A stretch of 64,000 nt of DNA, from positions 1-64,000 of the forward strand of contig NZ_SUPW01000003.1 in NCBI RefSeq assembly GCF_013337285.1. The letters run 5' to 3'. This DNA comes from Agrobacterium tumefaciens. Its GTDB lineage: Bacteria; Pseudomonadota; Alphaproteobacteria; Rhizobiales; Rhizobiaceae. The notes beneath the pieces were generated by a model. The model had not been told where the DNA came from. It saw nothing but the letters and a program-made list of their open reading frames with translations, and made no database searches. Both the position numbers and the translations under genes were made by a program. This document shows, one piece after another, positions 7,571 through 15,814 of the stretch (its first letter is position 1; each line of letters begins with the position of its first letter).

Positions 7571-9419
7571 CCGCATCGCCTTCTTGGTTGTTCTCTTCCC
7601 GGGCATTTTCCAACGCAACTGGCTGAGATTGGGTATTGGCCACGACACGCAACGGCGAGACCGTCTGGGCGGATGCGGTGTATCCCTTGGGAGCCTGCCC
7701 TTTGGGAGCTTGCCCCTGGGGAACGCGCAGCACCTTGGAGAGCACCTCATCGCGCGGGCCGAAAACCTTCATCCGCCCCTCTTCCATCATCAGAATAAAA
7801 TCGACGACGCCGATGGCGCTCGGCCGGTGGGCGACAACGACGGCGATGCCCTTGCGCGCCTTGACCGACGCAATCGCCTTGACCACGGCGGCTTCGCCTT
7901 CCGCATCGAGATTGGCGTTCGGCTCGTCCAGCACCACGATGAAGGGATCGCCGTAAAGCGCGCGGGCAAGGCCGATGCGCTGGCGCTGACCGGCCGAAAG
8001 GGCAGAGCCCGCCTCGCCGATATCGCTGTCATAGCCCTTTTCGAAACGCAGGATCAGTTCATGCGCACCGGCAGCTTTTGCCGCGGCAATGATGACTTCG
8101 GGATCGGGATTATCCTCGAAACGGGAGATATTTTCACCGATCGTGCCGTCGAACAGTTCCACACCCTGCGGCAGATAGCCGATGTGGCGGCCGAGTGCGG
8201 CGCGATCCCATTGGTCGAAGCTCGCTCCATCCAGCCGCACCTTGCCGGCCGCCGGCATCCAGGCGCCGGTGAGAATACGCGACAGGGTGGATTTGCCGGA
8301 GCCGGACGGGCCGATGACGCCAAGCGCGTTTCCGGCGGTGACGACAAAGCCAAGTCCCGTAACGGTCGGCTTTCTCTCGCCCGGCGGAACAACGGTGGCG
8401 TTCTCGACCCGCAGTTCTTTTTCAGGTTTCGGCAGCGCCATGGCCGTGGCACTGGCCGGCATCTGCGCGAAGAGTTCCCTCAGCCGCGCCCAGCTCTGCC
8501 GGGCGGCCACGAAGGACTTCCAGTTGGAAATGGCAAGATCGACGGGCGCCAATGCCCGGCCCATCATGATCGAACTGGCGATCATCACGCCGCCCGACGC
8601 CTCCTGGTTGATGACGAGCCACGCGCCAACCGCGAGAATGGCCGATTGCAGCACGACCCGCAGGGATTTCGCGATATTGCCAAGACCGCCGGCCACATCG
8701 CCCGCCTTGCGATTGGCGGCGAGATAGGCCTCGTTGGAGTTTTGCCAGCGTTTACCGAGCCGGCCGGAAAGCCCCATGGCCTGCACGACCTCGGCATTGC
8801 GGCGCGACGCCTCCAGCTGCCGATTGCGGGCCATGTTTTCGACCATCGTGTCGCGGATCGGCTTTTGCGAAAAGATATTGGTCAGGATCGTCAGCGATAT
8901 AAGCAGAATGGCGCCGGCAAGAGCCGTCACGCCGATCCAGAAATGAAACAGAAAACATATGCCAAGATAAAGCGGCATCCACGGCAGATCGAAAAAGGCT
9001 GTTGGACCCGTCCCGGAGAGGAAGCCGCGCACATTGTCGAGATCGCGCAGCGGCTGTAACCCGTCGCCCGGCATGCGGTTGACGAGCGGCAGGCGCACGA
9101 CGGCATCATGCACCCTGCCGGAATGGCGCATGTCGAAATCTTCGCCGATGCGGATCAGAACCCGGGCGCGGATGATATCGAGCAGGCACTGGAAACCGTA
9201 AAGGCCAAGCGCCAGAAGCGCCAGCCCGACCAGTGTCGGCAGGCTGCCGCTGGCCAGCACCCGGTCATAGACCTGCAGCATGAAGAGCGGCGAGGTGAGC
9301 GCCAGTATATTGACCACGCCGCTGACGAGCGCGACACCGAGAAACGTGCTTTTAAGGGGCGAAACAACCGCCGCAGTGAGGGACTGCGGCGGTGTCTGCT
9401 GGTGGTTTTGAAAGCCCAC
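7557..9419 (-). CDS. hasD: Type I secretion ABC exporter (permease plus ATPase), HasD/PrtD-like
   Basis: A 620-residue fused transporter. The N-terminal half has about six transmembrane helices (residues 20-300). The C-terminal ATPase has Walker A GPSGSGKST (about residue 367), signature SAGQRQR and Walker B VVLDEPNANLD. It lacks the N-terminal C39-like domain of HlyB, matching the PrtD/HasD class that exports RTX proteases and hemophores. It lies 14 nt downstream of the HasA-like gene, whose product is the likely cargo, and overlaps the adaptor gene. The roughly 55-residue C-terminal tail is long and low-complexity (repeated GQAPKG), probably unstructured. Confidence 0.93.
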   Translation of the reverse strand: MGFQNHQQTPPQSLTAAVVSPLKSTFLGVALVSGVVNILALTSPLFMLQVYDRVLASGSLPTLVGLALLALGLYGFQCLLDIIRARVLIRIGEDFDMRHSGRVHDAVVRLPLVNRMPGDGLQPLRDLDNVRGFLSGTGPTAFFDLPWMPLYLGICFLFHFWIGVTALAGAILLISLTILTNIFSQKPIRDTMVENMARNRQLEASRRNAEVVQAMGLSGRLGKRWQNSNEAYLAANRKAGDVAGGLGNIAKSLRVVLQSAILAVGAWLVINQEASGGVMIASSIMMGRALAPVDLAISNWKSFVAARQSWARLRELFAQMPASATAMALPKPEKELRVENATVVPPGERKPTVTGLGFVVTAGNALGVIGPSGSGKSTLSRILTGAWMPAAGKVRLDGASFDQWDRAALGRHIGYLPQGVELFDGTIGENISRFEDNPDPEVIIAAAKAAGAHELILRFEKGYDSDIGEAGSALSAGQRQRIGLARALYGDPFIVVLDEPNANLDAEGEAAVVKAIASVKARKGIAVVVAHRPSAIGVVDFILMMEEGRMKVFGPRDEVLSKVLRVPQGQAPKGQAPKGYTASAQTVSPLRVVANTQSQPVALENAREENNQEGDADVKH

Positions 9420-9433
9420 AGCCTGTTTTTCCT

Positions 9434-10189
9434 TTACGCGGCAAGCGCCGATGCGCTGGCGAAAATGAAGTCCGATGCGTCGAGTACGCTGGAATCTACA
9501 CCAACGAGTGTGATAGTGTCGCCACCAAAGAGATTTTCAATGACAGCGTGTCCATTTGCATTGTTGCTGATGATGACGTCGTCAATGCTGCCAGCACCCC
9601 AGGCGGAGACGTCCAGTTTGTCCGCACCATCCTGATAACCGTAGGTTCCAGTGGGACCTGCCTGCACCACATCATTGCCGCCAGAGAATACGAAAGTATC
9701 CGCGCCCGCAAAACCGGTCAGGGTGTTGGAGGATGCTGTGTCCTCAATCACTGTGCCGGTGGCCGCGAAATAATCATAGAAACCGGCCAGCGAGCCGAAG
9801 CGGGCGAGCTGGTAAACGGCGAGATCGAGCAGATCGCGCGCGCCGGCAAGCGAGTAGGCGCTATCGGGATCGATCAGCAGTTCCTGCTGGCTGACGGCGA
9901 TGCCGCTGGTGGACTGGCTGTAGCCGGTGCCGAGAACGATGCTGTCGACCGAACCCGTCAGGTTGCCCTGGGAGTACTGCAGAGCGCCGCTCATGACGAT
10001 GCCCTTGCCGCCGTTGCTGCCGTCGCCCCATGCCTCATAGGTGGTGTTCGGGTCGATGGTGGTGGTGGCGAGAGAGCTGGTCTGAGCGTCGTAGAACGCA
10101 CCATAGGTCGAACCGAAACCGCTCGTCCAACCGTTGAGGTAACCGATCAGGTCGGAGGAAGACTGCGTCAGTTGAATTGTGGTAGCCAT
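9434..10189 (-). CDS. hasA: HasA-like hemophore domain fused to RTX-type secretion domain
   Basis: A 251-residue secreted protein without a Sec signal. Residues about 12-140 align by eye with Serratia HasA (LNGWTSGFG with LGQWASTFG; LQY...LTGSVDSIVLGTG with LTY...LYGQLDSLSFGDG). Tyr72 falls at the heme-ligand Tyr75. Residue 30, at the place of His32, is Gly; the His83 segment is shortened; the only His in the protein is residue 214. Residues about 152-251 form an RTX/serralysin-like C-terminal domain (LTGFAGADTFVF, GADKLDVSAWG, DASDFIFA) ending in LAA like HasA. A GGAG ribosome site precedes the ATG. Position between receptor and exporter genes supports hemophore function; the ligand could still be something other than heme. 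Confidence 0.78.
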   Translation of the reverse strand: MATTIQLTQSSSDLIGYLNGWTSGFGSTYGAFYDAQTSSLATTTIDPNTTYEAWGDGSNGGKGIVMSGALQYSQGNLTGSVDSIVLGTGYSQSTSGIAVSQQELLIDPDSAYSLAGARDLLDLAVYQLARFGSLAGFYDYFAATGTVIEDTASSNTLTGFAGADTFVFSGGNDVVQAGPTGTYGYQDGADKLDVSAWGAGSIDDVIISNNANGHAVIENLFGGDTITLVGVDSSVLDASDFIFASASALAA

Positions 10190-10220
10190 AGGTGTACTCC
10201 TTTACTGGCCAATATAGATA

Positions 10221-10278
10221 CCTTCGTCCTGTGACGAAGGCGTTTCATCTCCGGGACGGGCTGCAACCCAGCCCGGAG
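10221..10278 (-). other. Two stem-loops between hasR-like and hasA-like genes
   Basis: The 104-nt gap holds a perfect 8-bp hairpin (CCTTCGTC / GACGAAGG, loop CTGT, 10221-10240) and a second stem CTCCGGG / CCCGGAG (10249-10255 with 10272-10278) containing an inner GGG/CCC pairing. Neither is followed by a T-run on the minus strand. They fit mRNA-stabilising or partial-attenuation elements that set receptor and hemophore levels apart; this role is inferred. Confidence 0.7.
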
Positions 10279-10293
10279 AATTGCTTTCGCGCC

Positions 10294-13128
10294 TCAGAAC
10301 TTCACGTTCATCGTCGCGATAAAGGTACGGCCAGGCGCGGTGTAAGCGCTTGTTGCCGGAATATATTTGCGGTCCGTCAGGTTGTTGACGGCGAAACGAA
10401 GCGTCGCCTTGTCATTGAAAGCGTAGGACCCATAGATATCTACCGTCGTGTAGGGATCGGTCACCTCACGCAGATTGCCCTCCGTATCGAGCGTGCGCGA
10501 CTGTGTCGGTGTGACGTGGTTCAACCGTGCGCCGAGAGAGAATTTTTCTTCAAAGAAACGCATACCGCCATCGAGCGTGAGCTTAACTTTTGGGGCCACA
10601 TCGCCGGGCCAGGCAACGATCTCGCCGCTCGTTGTTGTGGTGCCGTTGGAAAAAACCTGCGTTTTGTCGGGCCAGTCTGTTTTCAGCAACGTTGCAGAAC
10701 CGCCGAGCCAGAAGCTTCGCGCATCATAATTGCCCTCAAATTCAAGCCCGCGCATATAGGTCGTGCCGTCGAGATTGACGAAGCTGGTATAGGTGCGGTC
10801 CGCAACCTGATCAGTGACGAGATAACCGAGCGCGATGTAATCTTTCACCTCGCGGCGAAAGGCGGCCATTTTGATGCGCACGGAATCATGGTCCAGCAAC
10901 ACACCATCCAAACTGATATTCGCGCCAATTTCATAGGTCGTTGCCTTTTCCGCCCGCAAGGATTGATTGGGGGCATATTCATAACCCACCGAATCCCCCG
11001 GTCGCGCACCGGCGAAGAAGGCTTCGAGAATAGTGGGCGGACGGAAACTCTGTGAATAGCTGAGATAAGGCCGGAACCAGTCGGTCGGCTTGAATTCTAC
11101 CGTCGCCGAAGGCAGCCAAGCGCTATCTGTGCGGTCTATTTCGACATCGTAAGAGGGGTACTCGGTATCATAGGTCGTACCAAAATAGGTGGTGCCGGCA
11201 TCGTGCCACCGACCATTGATGATTTCGCCTCTGGTATTGGGCCAGACATTGTTCAAAGTGTTACAGAAATTTGCCTGCTGGGTCGGCGTGAAGACGCGAC
11301 CGGCATATGCACCTGTGGTGCAGCTCGTATAAATTCGGTCATAGGTCGTCTGTACATATTGCGAAGCGTAGGCGAGATAATTGTCCCCCGTCCCCACTAT
11401 ACGGTTTAACCCCTTTTCAATCACGGTCTGGTTATAATAGGTGGTCGTTCCTTTCAGGCGCGACCAGTCATACCGAACACCCCCGCGTATCGTGACCCAA
11501 TCGGCAGGCTGGAGTTCTCCGTTGAAGAACAGGCTGGCCACGTCGCGTCGTCCAGCGGGGCTGAACGCCGTATAGCTGCTCTCCCATGTCGGATTGAGCG
11601 CGATTTTGGAACTGGTGGCAACTGATGTCGCTATATCCCGGAAGGCTTCAGCCCCGTAAGTAAGGCTCAGCGCGCCAACTTTCGTATCGAAACGACTGGT
11701 ATTCTCCACGCTGCCGCCGAAACTGCGCAGGCCCATATCAAGGTTCGTTTCAACTGCATATCCGGGACGCGCCGACCGCAGCTCATGCGTCATGTTATCG
11801 TTCAGCCACAGCGACGACTTGAAATCGATGAGTTCGCTTTCGGGGTCCCAGTCCAGCTTGGCCACGATGCTGTCGTTTCGCACGCTTTCCCGGTCAACCT
11901 GTTCGGCCGCGCCCTGCACGAAATCATTCTGCTGATGCATCCACGACAATGATGTCTGCACATCTCCGAAATCGCCTTCTCCCTTGAAGAAGGTCGACCA
12001 GCCATCCCGGCCGAGCAGATCTTTTATTGTCAGTGCGGTGCTTCGGGCCTCGCCTTTCGTCCCGATCTTGTATTCGTCCATGATCGTGCGGCTGTAACCT
12101 GCGACGAAAGAAAGCGGGCCATCCGGCTCTCGAACGGCAGCCAGAACCGAGCCCTGAAAATCATAGCCGTTGGTGCCCCGGGAAATATTGACCTCGCCAC
12201 CCTTGTTCGCACCTTCGGGGATCAGATCGGCGGCGCGAATGGTGCGGAACTCGACCTTGCCACCCAGAGAACCGGCATTACCGGAGGTGGCGTTGGTCAT
12301 TTTCTCGACCTCAACCGCGCGGATAAAGGCCGTGTCCACATAGGCCTGGCCATTATTGGCGGAATAAATCGAGGCGCCGCCGGTGCTGAAACCACGCTGT
12401 GCATTCTGCCGCGCACCATCGATGGAGACGACCACGCGGCCGCTTTCCTGCAAACCGCGCACATTGGGCGAGACCGTCGGGAAACTGCCATTGCCTTCCC
12501 CGGCATAAACACCGGACACGCGGTTGAAAACATCGCGGGTGTTGCGCACGCCGGCGGATTGGATCGCCTCACGGCTGACAACGCTGATACTGGCAGGGGT
12601 TTCATAAACCCAGTCCGGCGTTCCCTGATAACCGGTGCCGGCAATGGAATTGCGCCCTGTTTTACCAGTGACGGTGATTGCTTCCAGAACAGTCGTGCCT
12701 TCGGCCCCGGAAAGATCGGCGGCCGCCTGCCCCGTGCCGATGACAACCGTTCTGCCGTTTCCAGCAATGCGGAAATTGACGCCCGTGCCGGCCAGCAGCC
12801 GTGACAGGGCCTCCCGCACCGTGAAACTGCCGGCAACGGCATTGGTGCGCACATTGCCGGCAGATGGCGTGGCAAGCGTGACCTGAAGGCCGGATTGCCG
12901 CCCGAAAGCGCCGACGACGGACGATAGCGACTGGGCGGGAATATTGAATGGCCGCGTTGCGCCCTGCTCACCACCGGCGCGCTGGCTGTTTGCGGCATTC
13001 GGTCCGGTCTGTGCAAAAACCACCGTCGAGACTGAAACGACAAGCGCCGTTGTCGCCAGCAGCACGGCCCTGCGCGTCTGCCCTCCCGCTTTTTTCCCGT
13101 GGCCCGTCATACGTATCTGGAGGCGCAT
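10294..13128 (-). CDS. hasR: TonB-dependent outer-membrane receptor with N-terminal signalling domain, HasR-like
   Basis: A 944-residue receptor. Residues 1-39 are a signal peptide. About residues 58-130 form an STN domain, the part that talks to a FecR-type anti-sigma factor. A TonB-box-like ITVTG follows (about 150), then the plug to about 290 and a 22-strand barrel ending in F. The FRPP...PNQSL pair (about residues 692-720) matches the FRAP/NPNL boxes of heme receptors. There is no His between these boxes and none in the plug, whereas Serratia HasR uses His189 and His603. Its place after sigma and anti-sigma genes and before hasA-like copies the Serratia order. Heme uptake is likely but not certain. 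Confidence 0.88.
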   Translation of the reverse strand: MRLQIRMTGHGKKAGGQTRRAVLLATTALVVSVSTVVFAQTGPNAANSQRAGGEQGATRPFNIPAQSLSSVVGAFGRQSGLQVTLATPSAGNVRTNAVAGSFTVREALSRLLAGTGVNFRIAGNGRTVVIGTGQAAADLSGAEGTTVLEAITVTGKTGRNSIAGTGYQGTPDWVYETPASISVVSREAIQSAGVRNTRDVFNRVSGVYAGEGNGSFPTVSPNVRGLQESGRVVVSIDGARQNAQRGFSTGGASIYSANNGQAYVDTAFIRAVEVEKMTNATSGNAGSLGGKVEFRTIRAADLIPEGANKGGEVNISRGTNGYDFQGSVLAAVREPDGPLSFVAGYSRTIMDEYKIGTKGEARSTALTIKDLLGRDGWSTFFKGEGDFGDVQTSLSWMHQQNDFVQGAAEQVDRESVRNDSIVAKLDWDPESELIDFKSSLWLNDNMTHELRSARPGYAVETNLDMGLRSFGGSVENTSRFDTKVGALSLTYGAEAFRDIATSVATSSKIALNPTWESSYTAFSPAGRRDVASLFFNGELQPADWVTIRGGVRYDWSRLKGTTTYYNQTVIEKGLNRIVGTGDNYLAYASQYVQTTYDRIYTSCTTGAYAGRVFTPTQQANFCNTLNNVWPNTRGEIINGRWHDAGTTYFGTTYDTEYPSYDVEIDRTDSAWLPSATVEFKPTDWFRPYLSYSQSFRPPTILEAFFAGARPGDSVGYEYAPNQSLRAEKATTYEIGANISLDGVLLDHDSVRIKMAAFRREVKDYIALGYLVTDQVADRTYTSFVNLDGTTYMRGLEFEGNYDARSFWLGGSATLLKTDWPDKTQVFSNGTTTTSGEIVAWPGDVAPKVKLTLDGGMRFFEEKFSLGARLNHVTPTQSRTLDTEGNLREVTDPYTTVDIYGSYAFNDKATLRFAVNNLTDRKYIPATSAYTAPGRTFIATMNVKF

Positions 13129-13167
13129 ACTAGTTTTGTCTTCCTGTCTTTCACTCCGGACATATCT

Positions 13168-13182
13168 TGACCGGATTACTCA
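13168..13182. promoter_or_regulatory. TGA-N9-TCA site upstream of receptor gene
   Basis: TGACCGGATTACTCA lies 40 nt before the receptor start. It matches the outer bases of the rhizobial iron-responsive operator (RirA type), but the inner bases are not symmetric. A FecI-type sigma promoter would also be expected in this 148-nt gap. Weak alone; two better matches occur nearby. Confidence 0.35.
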
Positions 13183-13276
13183 ACAAAAAGACGATTGCCT
13201 CGGCAATTTTTTTCAGGCTTTCGGAAGAAATTTTATAAATTACTGAAAATAAACATGATTTTTGTTTCAGAAGATT

Positions 13277-14272
13277 TCAGAAGCGAGTGATGATGCGGGC
13301 GCTGTCGCCAATCGCGTGAACTTTGCCCCTATAGGGCTCCACCAATGCTTCCAGCGCGCGGTCCGGGTCGCGTAGATCATAAAAACCCGTCACCCGCTGC
13401 CCGGCAAGCGTCTTGTCGGCCATTGTCAGCCATGCCGGATGGTAACGCTGGATCTGCTCCACCACAGAACCGATCGTCGCATCCACCACGTAAAGCTCGC
13501 CGTTGCGCCAACCGCCAATATCCTCGACGGAAACATTTTCTTTCCGGATCGCACCGGAGGCATCGACAATCAGCATCTCGCCCGGCACGAGCCGCGTTGG
13601 CGGTGCGTTGCGGAAGGAGGCTTCCACGGAACCATGGGCAAGCGCGACTTGCGTTACGCCATCCGTGAGGTCGACGTCGAAAGCCGTGCCCAGCACCTGA
13701 ACGGTGACGTTTTTCGCCTCCACGGCGAAGGGGCGCGTGGCGTCCGGCACGACATCGAAGAAAGCTTCGCCCTTCAGCATTTTCACAGTGCGGCGACCAT
13801 TGGTGAAATCCGTGGAAAGCGCGCTCGCCGCCGCAAGCTGTACCCTGCTGCCATCATCGAGAATTATCGTGCGGCTTTCAGCGGTGCTGGTCTGATAATC
13901 GGCCTTGATACGGACGAGAGACGCCGGGACGAACAGCACGGCAAGACAGAGAGCCGCCGCCCCCATCGCCGCACCGGCATAATGCCGCCCAGACCAACGT
14001 CGCCTCGATACCGGTTTCGCAGTCTTTTCCGGCAGGCGCGGCGCATCTTCCCAGAGGTTCTTGAATTCCGGCTCTACCAGACCGAGGTTACGCCACGTCT
14101 TGCAGGTCCGCTCCCAGGCAAGACGGTTTGCCGGAGACAAAGCCAGCCATCGGTCGAATTCAGCCTTCAGCCGCGGTTCCACTGCGCCTGCCTGGAGGCG
14201 GAGCAGCCATTCGGCCGCTTCTTCCGCCTTCCCGTTCGGTAGTTCTATTTTATTATCTGGATCAATGGTCAT
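13277..14272 (-). CDS. hasS: FecR-family anti-sigma/signal transducer, HasS-like
   Basis: A 331-residue inner-membrane regulator. Residues about 14-60 are the cytoplasmic sigma-binding DUF4880 region (AAEWLLRLQAG, FDRWLALSPANRLAWER with the conserved Trp residues). One transmembrane helix lies at about 100-120. A periplasmic FecR domain (about 125-225) and a C-terminal STN-like segment (about 255-331) follow and should contact the receptor's signalling domain. In Fec and Has systems this protein holds the sigma factor until the loaded receptor signals. It lies between the sigma gene and the receptor, 112 nt after the sigma stop. Confidence 0.9.
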   Translation of the reverse strand: MTIDPDNKIELPNGKAEEAAEWLLRLQAGAVEPRLKAEFDRWLALSPANRLAWERTCKTWRNLGLVEPEFKNLWEDAPRLPEKTAKPVSRRRWSGRHYAGAAMGAAALCLAVLFVPASLVRIKADYQTSTAESRTIILDDGSRVQLAAASALSTDFTNGRRTVKMLKGEAFFDVVPDATRPFAVEAKNVTVQVLGTAFDVDLTDGVTQVALAHGSVEASFRNAPPTRLVPGEMLIVDASGAIRKENVSVEDIGGWRNGELYVVDATIGSVVEQIQRYHPAWLTMADKTLAGQRVTGFYDLRDPDRALEALVEPYRGKVHAIGDSARIITRF

Positions 14273-14384
14273 TGAACCCGGCCAGTTCCTGTGGGCAGGC
14301 GGAGGAGCCGCCTCGTCTTCCGCGTTGTTATAAAGACGTTTGAGAGAGAGATTTTTTTCACGGGATGTGGCAAGCAGGACAATT

Positions 14385-14885
14385 TTACTTCATTTCTTTG
14401 GTAATCGCGGCAATGCTGCCTTTGATCAGACGGTGAGCGCTGGCCACGGACACCCCGAGGTGACGCGCGATCTCTTCCATATTGTAACCACCGAATCTGT
14501 GCATTTCCAATGCTACGCGTGCCTGAACCGGCAGGGAGGCCAAAATAGTCTGCATCTGCCGGACTTCATCGCAGAACAGCGCATGTTCCTCCGGCGTACC
14601 CTGATCCTGCGGCACACCCCAGAATGGCGTGTCATCCGGCCGCTCCCGCAGGTCCTGCCGGCTGCGCCGGCGAGTATCAAGGGCAAGGTTGCGAACAATG
14701 CGGAAGAGGTAGGATTTGAGATTGGAGGGGTTGCCGGAGGCTTCCGGAACAAATTTCAGGAAGGCCTCCTGAACAACGTCTTCCGCGTCCGCCCGGGACC
14801 CCAGAATGAGGGTGGCGTATTTGATCAGGTCGACCCTATGCGCGACGTAAGCGTTATAACGCTTGTCATCTTCCCGTATGCCCAT
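14385..14885 (-). CDS. hasI: ECF RNA polymerase sigma factor, FecI/HasI type
   Basis: A 166-residue ECF sigma factor with region 2 (DAEDVVQEAFLKF, about residues 35-47, and SYLFRIVRNLALD) and region 4 (YNMEEIARHLGVSVASAHRLI, about 132-152). FecI-like factors direct polymerase to the TonB receptor operon when the paired FecR protein is triggered. It is the first gene of the has-like unit; the gap upstream carries an iron-operator-like palindrome 114 nt before the ATG, so iron should gate the whole cascade. Assignment as ECF sigma is firm; the has label comes from gene order. Confidence 0.92.
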   Translation of the reverse strand: MGIREDDKRYNAYVAHRVDLIKYATLILGSRADAEDVVQEAFLKFVPEASGNPSNLKSYLFRIVRNLALDTRRRSRQDLRERPDDTPFWGVPQDQGTPEEHALFCDEVRQMQTILASLPVQARVALEMHRFGGYNMEEIARHLGVSVASAHRLIKGSIAAITKEMK

Positions 14886-14998
14886 GTCTCAACCGAGAGA
14901 AATTTCAAGGATCAACGAAACTGCAAGCCGCTGATTGGCAGCGCAGATTTCCGATAAAAATCTCTAGCATCCAAACCGTCAGCCGAACAGATATTTCA

Positions 14999-15013
14999 TG
15001 ACTATTGTCATCA
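14999..15013. promoter_or_regulatory. Iron-responsive-operator-like site (TGA-N9-TCA)
   Basis: TGACTATTGTCATCA in the 173-nt gap before the sigma gene fits the TGA-N9-TCA pattern described for RirA-controlled rhizobial promoters and contains the inverted repeat TGAC-TATT-GTCA. The gap otherwise holds only the 3' end of the neighbouring importer operon. Binding protein (RirA, Fur or Irr) is not decided by sequence. Confidence 0.55.
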
Positions 15014-15058
15014 AGAATTTGTGCGGCCCCCGGCAGATGCGGCCTGTTTCTGCAGCCT

Positions 15059-15814
15059 TTAGATAGCTCCGTCGACGATAACCATCGGCCGACCCTGCGA
15101 ACAGGGCTCGATGCGGGCATCGATGCGATAGATATCGCGCAGCATATCCGAGGTTATCACCGCTTCGGTACTGCCGCTCACCACCATCTCACCACGCGCG
15201 ATCACCATCGTATTTTCGCAATAACGCAGCGCATGGTTGAGGTCGTGCAGGGCGATCAGCACGATCATGCCGGTCTTCTGGGCCAGTTCGGTCACGAAGC
15301 CCAGAACTTCGATCTGCCGGTGAAGATCGAGCGCCGATGTCGGCTCGTCCATCAGCAAGACTTCCGGCTTGCGCGCCAGCGCCTGCGCCAGTGACACCAG
15401 CTGCCGCTGGCCGCCGGACAATTCGCCGAGGCCGCGGAAGGCAAGATCGTGGATTTTCAGCGCCTTGAGAATGGCATCGATCTCAAACAGCTCATCATCC
15501 TGAACCCGCCAGCTATGGCCGTCCTGCTTGGCGGAAAGAAGCACGGATTCGTAGACCGTCAGCACGGCATTGGCACCGGTATCCTGCGGCATGTAGCAGA
15601 TGGCGCGGTTGCCGCGCGCCGTATCGGAGAGTTCCACCAGACCGGGACCGGAGATCAGGCTGGCAATGCGCTTGAACAGCGTGGATTTGCCTGCGGCATT
15701 GGGGCCGATCACCGCCGTCACGCTGCCGCTTTCCAGCGTATCGATGCCGACTTTGGACAGAACAGTGGTGCGGCCATAGGCGGCACCGACATCCTTCAGT
15801 GCGAGCGCTACCAT
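15059..15814 (-). CDS. Iron-siderophore-type ABC importer ATPase
   Basis: A 251-residue ATP-binding subunit of the FecE/FhuC class: Walker A GPNAAGKST (about residue 37), signature LSGGQRQL (about 134), Walker [13 protein letters not shown] (about 153) and the switch His in ALHDLNHALRYCE. It powers import through the permease whose gene overlaps it by 7 nt. It is the last gene of a four-gene minus-strand operon (two binding proteins, permease, ATPase). The has-like sigma gene starts 173 nt downstream behind its own operator. Substrate is most likely a ferric siderophore or heme-like chelate. Confidence 0.92.
   Translation of the reverse strand: MVALALKDVGAAYGRTTVLSKVGIDTLESGSVTAVIGPNAAGKSTLFKRIASLISGPGLVELSDTARGNRAICYMPQDTGANAVLTVYESVLLSAKQDGHSWRVQDDELFEIDAILKALKIHDLAFRGLGELSGGQRQLVSLAQALARKPEVLLMDEPTSALDLHRQIEVLGFVTELAQKTGMIVLIALHDLNHALRYCENTMVIARGEMVVSGSTEAVITSDMLRDIYRIDARIEPCSQGRPMVIVDGAI

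Noticed and set aside
6257-7750. Longer N-terminus for the type I adaptor
   Set aside because: The first 60 residues are Arg/Pro-rich and lie inside the exporter gene; a good ribosome site supports ATG 7570.
14385-14885. Reading the sigma/FecR/receptor set as a ferric-citrate (Fec) system
   Set aside because: The adjacent HasA-like gene and type I secretion genes in the same orientation and order fit the Has arrangement; no FecBCDE genes follow the receptor in its operon.
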